Assembly: GCF_007558725.1 (NCBI RefSeq)
Contig: NZ_VLPL01000008.1
Coordinates: 159,467 to 223,466, forward strand
Direction: 5' to 3'
DNA: 64,000 nt
Origin: Fluviicola chungangensis
GTDB lineage: Bacteria; Bacteroidota; Bacteroidia; Flavobacteriales_D; Crocinitomicaceae
A model generated the notes under the pieces. That model was given only the letters and a program-made list of their open reading frames with translations, searched no databases and had not been told where the DNA came from. The translations under genes and the position numbers were made by a program. Positions 61,866 to 64,000 of this stretch are shown in pieces (the stretch's first letter is position 1; each line of letters opens with the position of its first letter).

Positions 61866-63883
61866 TCAATCGACTTTGAAACGCCCGATAAGTGAGGTAG
61901 AAGAACCGGTAGCTTTTAACAGGTAGATTCCACTGCCCAAAGGAGGCAGTTGAATCTCGCTTTTTCCATTTGCAAAGGAAACCAATTCCGGAAGGATCTC
62001 TTTTCCATCCAATGTTTGAATAATATAGCTGTCAGCAACAGCATTTACAGTTAGTTTATCCCCGTATTTTACCGGGTTCGGATAAATTTCAAGATTCATT
62101 TTACTGAGTTCCGATAATCCCAATTGATCAATAATCACACAGTCACTGGTATCTGAACAACCGTTATGTTCTGCGATTACGGCATACGTTCCGTTAGAAT
62201 CCGGAGTAAACGTAAATGAACCCGATCCCCCAGCAAGACTTCCGTCCAAACAATTGATCCAAACCAAATTGTCTGCGGTTGGCGCATCTACCGTAATGGA
62301 TGTAATGTTGCTGGCGATGGAATTAATGACCGGGTTCATAACACTTACAACGGTCACTACCGTGCTGTCATCACCATTGCTATCCTGCAATAAATCAAAA
62401 TAGGTTCCGGAAGCAGAATAGGTATTGGATCCTACTGTTACCGAATCTCCGTAGCAAAGAATTACCTGTTGCTGCGTTACATTACTTGTAAAACCAATGG
62501 TAATCGGACCGCTTACCGGCAAATTTCCTGAACTATACAATGTTCCTTCATTTGCACCGCTGCACAGCCCTGAAGTTCCGGAAGGAACAAAAACCCATTG
62601 AGTGCCGTTCCAAACCGTCATTGTAATATCAGCACAATCGGTCAAACCACTTTCAGAAGCATGGTTCCAGCCCAGTGTGACCCCGACCAGGTCGCCCGGA
62701 TTTGAATTGGTGAAATCCCAATATTCCAGTGCACTGACACTTTGCATAGGAGTTTCAACCGGTGTCAAACTGCCATAAGCAGTATTCAGATAACCGATTT
62801 TAATTTGGGTATTTTGGGAACTCGGCGGAGTAATTGTCAATGGACGGTACCTGTCCGGAACAAGTCCAAGTGGAAAAGTAAAAGCATCATTCCCGGTTTT
62901 TTCCACGTATCCGTCGATAAAAGTAGAATCTGATTGCCCTGTCAAATACAGTTCGTCAGCCAATTTGATCAGTTTTCCGGGAGCAGAAACAACGATTCCA
63001 TCGAATAGTTCCATGGTAGTGCTTACGCTGATATTCGTGTTCAAAGAAATCCCGTAACCACCATCTGAAGGACCATTTGCGGTGTTTCTGATATGGAGTC
63101 CGTGAAAGATTAAATTGTTTGAAGAATGATTGACCTGCTGATTGACAGGTCCGTTCAAAATCAATTGGTTGCTATTGTGGGTGAAAGCTCCCACGATATT
63201 CATATCTCCGCTGATTCCTAATTCAGCCGGATAAACATGGTTGAATGTTTTTCCAGCAGGAACCGTTAAATTTCCTAATTGATAGACCGCAGTTCCCAAT
63301 CCGGTTGTCCCGTTAAAGATCGTATTCCCGGACTGAAAAAACGAAGTGTTTGTTCCGTAAACAACACCGTCGTTCATCCAATTCACGGAATGAAGGTCTT
63401 TCCAGGTTGCGCTGTCGGCCAAAATAAGGGAATCACCGCTTAATAATTGAACATTCGGTCCCGAGTTTTCCAACACAGTGCTGGAACCGTTCAATTCCAA
63501 ATGCATTCCCATGGTACTCGTCGGATCATTACCGATTGTTCCTGTTACGAAAACTGATCCTCCTGTTGAGCGAAAGTATCCTTTTCCTGCGCCCGGGGCA
63601 GCTCCGAGCCAAACCAATGAGCCATTGATCTGGAGCGTTCCGCCGGTTTGTTCAAAAGTGGGGTAGTAAACACCCGCTTCGTTCTCAAACCCGAATTCTG
63701 CATTGGTAGTAATCGTACCGCCGTTCTGGATCAGTTTACTGGAAGCCAATGTGCTTCCGTCTACCAAAGCGATTGTTTCACCAACGGTAACTGTTCCGTT
63801 GTTGATTGTCCCACTTGCTCCCAATTCGAAAAGCAGGCGCTGCCCGCTCGATAAACTTCCGCCGTTCATTTCGAGGTGGGTCT
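61866..63883 (-). CDS. T9SS surface protein with 5' part cut off by an IS element
   Basis: Reading frame continues from 61866 up to the IS end at 63884 without a signal peptide: the first ATG (63869) is in the middle of a repeat (MNGGSLSSGQRLL), so the true N-terminus lies beyond the insertion. The chain is Asn/Gly-rich with beta-helix-like repeats, then Ig-like linkers (VTVVSVMNPVINSI; DNLVWINCLDGSLAGG), and closes with a type A T9SS sorting domain (LEIYPNPVKYGDKLTVNA). Probably a non-functional or shortened product. Paralogous in style to the gene at 44104. Confidence 0.75.
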
Positions 63884-64000
63884 TGTCCTGAAATAGCTTT
63901 ACAAATTTGACTACTTAAACCTGAAATAACTTGACATTTCAAAATTAACCCTGAAATTGCTTTACACCAAATTTTTTCTTTGTGTAATCTTTCCATCTTT
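63884..64000 (+). mobile_element. End of an IS21-like insertion sequence
   Basis: Three 17-bp direct repeats stand at 63887-63903 (CCTGAAATAGCTTTACA), 63920-63936 (CCTGAAATAACTTGACA) and 63950-63966 (CCTGAAATTGCTTTACA), 33 and 30 bp apart, starting after TGT at 63884. Multiple sub-terminal repeats behind a TG end are a mark of IS21-family elements, in which IstA binds them. The element runs past the window end; its transposase is not visible. Confidence 0.55.

Overview
The window looks like a chromosome segment of a Bacteroidota bacterium, most likely Flavobacteriales close to Fluviicola/Crocinitomicaceae. That placement is inference. It rests on four proteins with type IX secretion (T9SS) C-terminal sorting domains, SprB-type repeats, TPR-LuxR and TPR-histidine-kinase regulators, RND-TolC fusions, and promoters of the Bacteroidota form TTG-N19/20-TAnnTTTG. 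No rRNA, tRNA or CRISPR array was found.

Layout. 1-2250: the end of a TPR histidine kinase and its NarL-type response regulator. 2299-12437: a tightly packed three-gene operon (a lone ComEC-type metallo-beta-lactamase-fold protein, a 1357-residue beta-rich protein, a LamG/coiled-coil protein), followed by a T9SS-secreted LamG protein. Both transcription units are preceded by the same array of four TACGTA-like boxes with identical spacing, ending exactly at the -33 TTG; the adjacent response regulator is the obvious candidate to bind them. This is the best candidate here for an undescribed system. 12438-13840: non-coding sequence, a small membrane protein and a lone SRPBCC gene under an ArsR-type operator. 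14138-18523: SulP anion transporter, NhaA antiporter and a DUF389 membrane protein. 18538-26542: a copper block (Cys-rich storage protein, HYC_CC_PP-like protein, HMA-DUF3347 lipoprotein, HMA-AraC regulator, CopA ATPase, HMA chaperone, multicopper oxidase with a CopB-like tail, small membrane protein). 26723-31553: a beta-barrel protein, a TPR-LuxR regulator, MgtC and an orphan protein with an N-terminus like injection-system cargo. 31633-34764: a large SprB-repeat surface protein. 34988-41023: His-rich protein, CzcA-type RND pump fused to its TolC-like channel, and the membrane-fusion lipoprotein. 41111-50395: housekeeping and surface genes plus a promoter-terminator unit that looks like a non-coding RNA. 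50576-59578: two ArsR-led clusters of SRPBCC, DoxX-like, YdeI/OmdA and DUF4256 genes. 59724-64000: two exported proteins and a T9SS surface gene cut by an IS21-like element end.

Links between parts. The two ArsR clusters and the lone SRPBCC gene at 13340 share one promoter design: TTG, an imperfect palindrome filling a 20-bp spacer, TATATTTG, then a second palindrome over the transcription start. The core is invariant but each palindrome differs, suggesting paralogous autoregulated modules that diverged in operator specificity; the copy at 13237 has no arsR. The copper/heavy-metal genes form a route from cytosolic storage and efflux (Csp, CopA) to oxidation in the envelope (multicopper oxidase) and trans-envelope export (RND-TolC and adaptor).

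All functional statements come from reading motifs and family resemblance by eye; no database search was possible.
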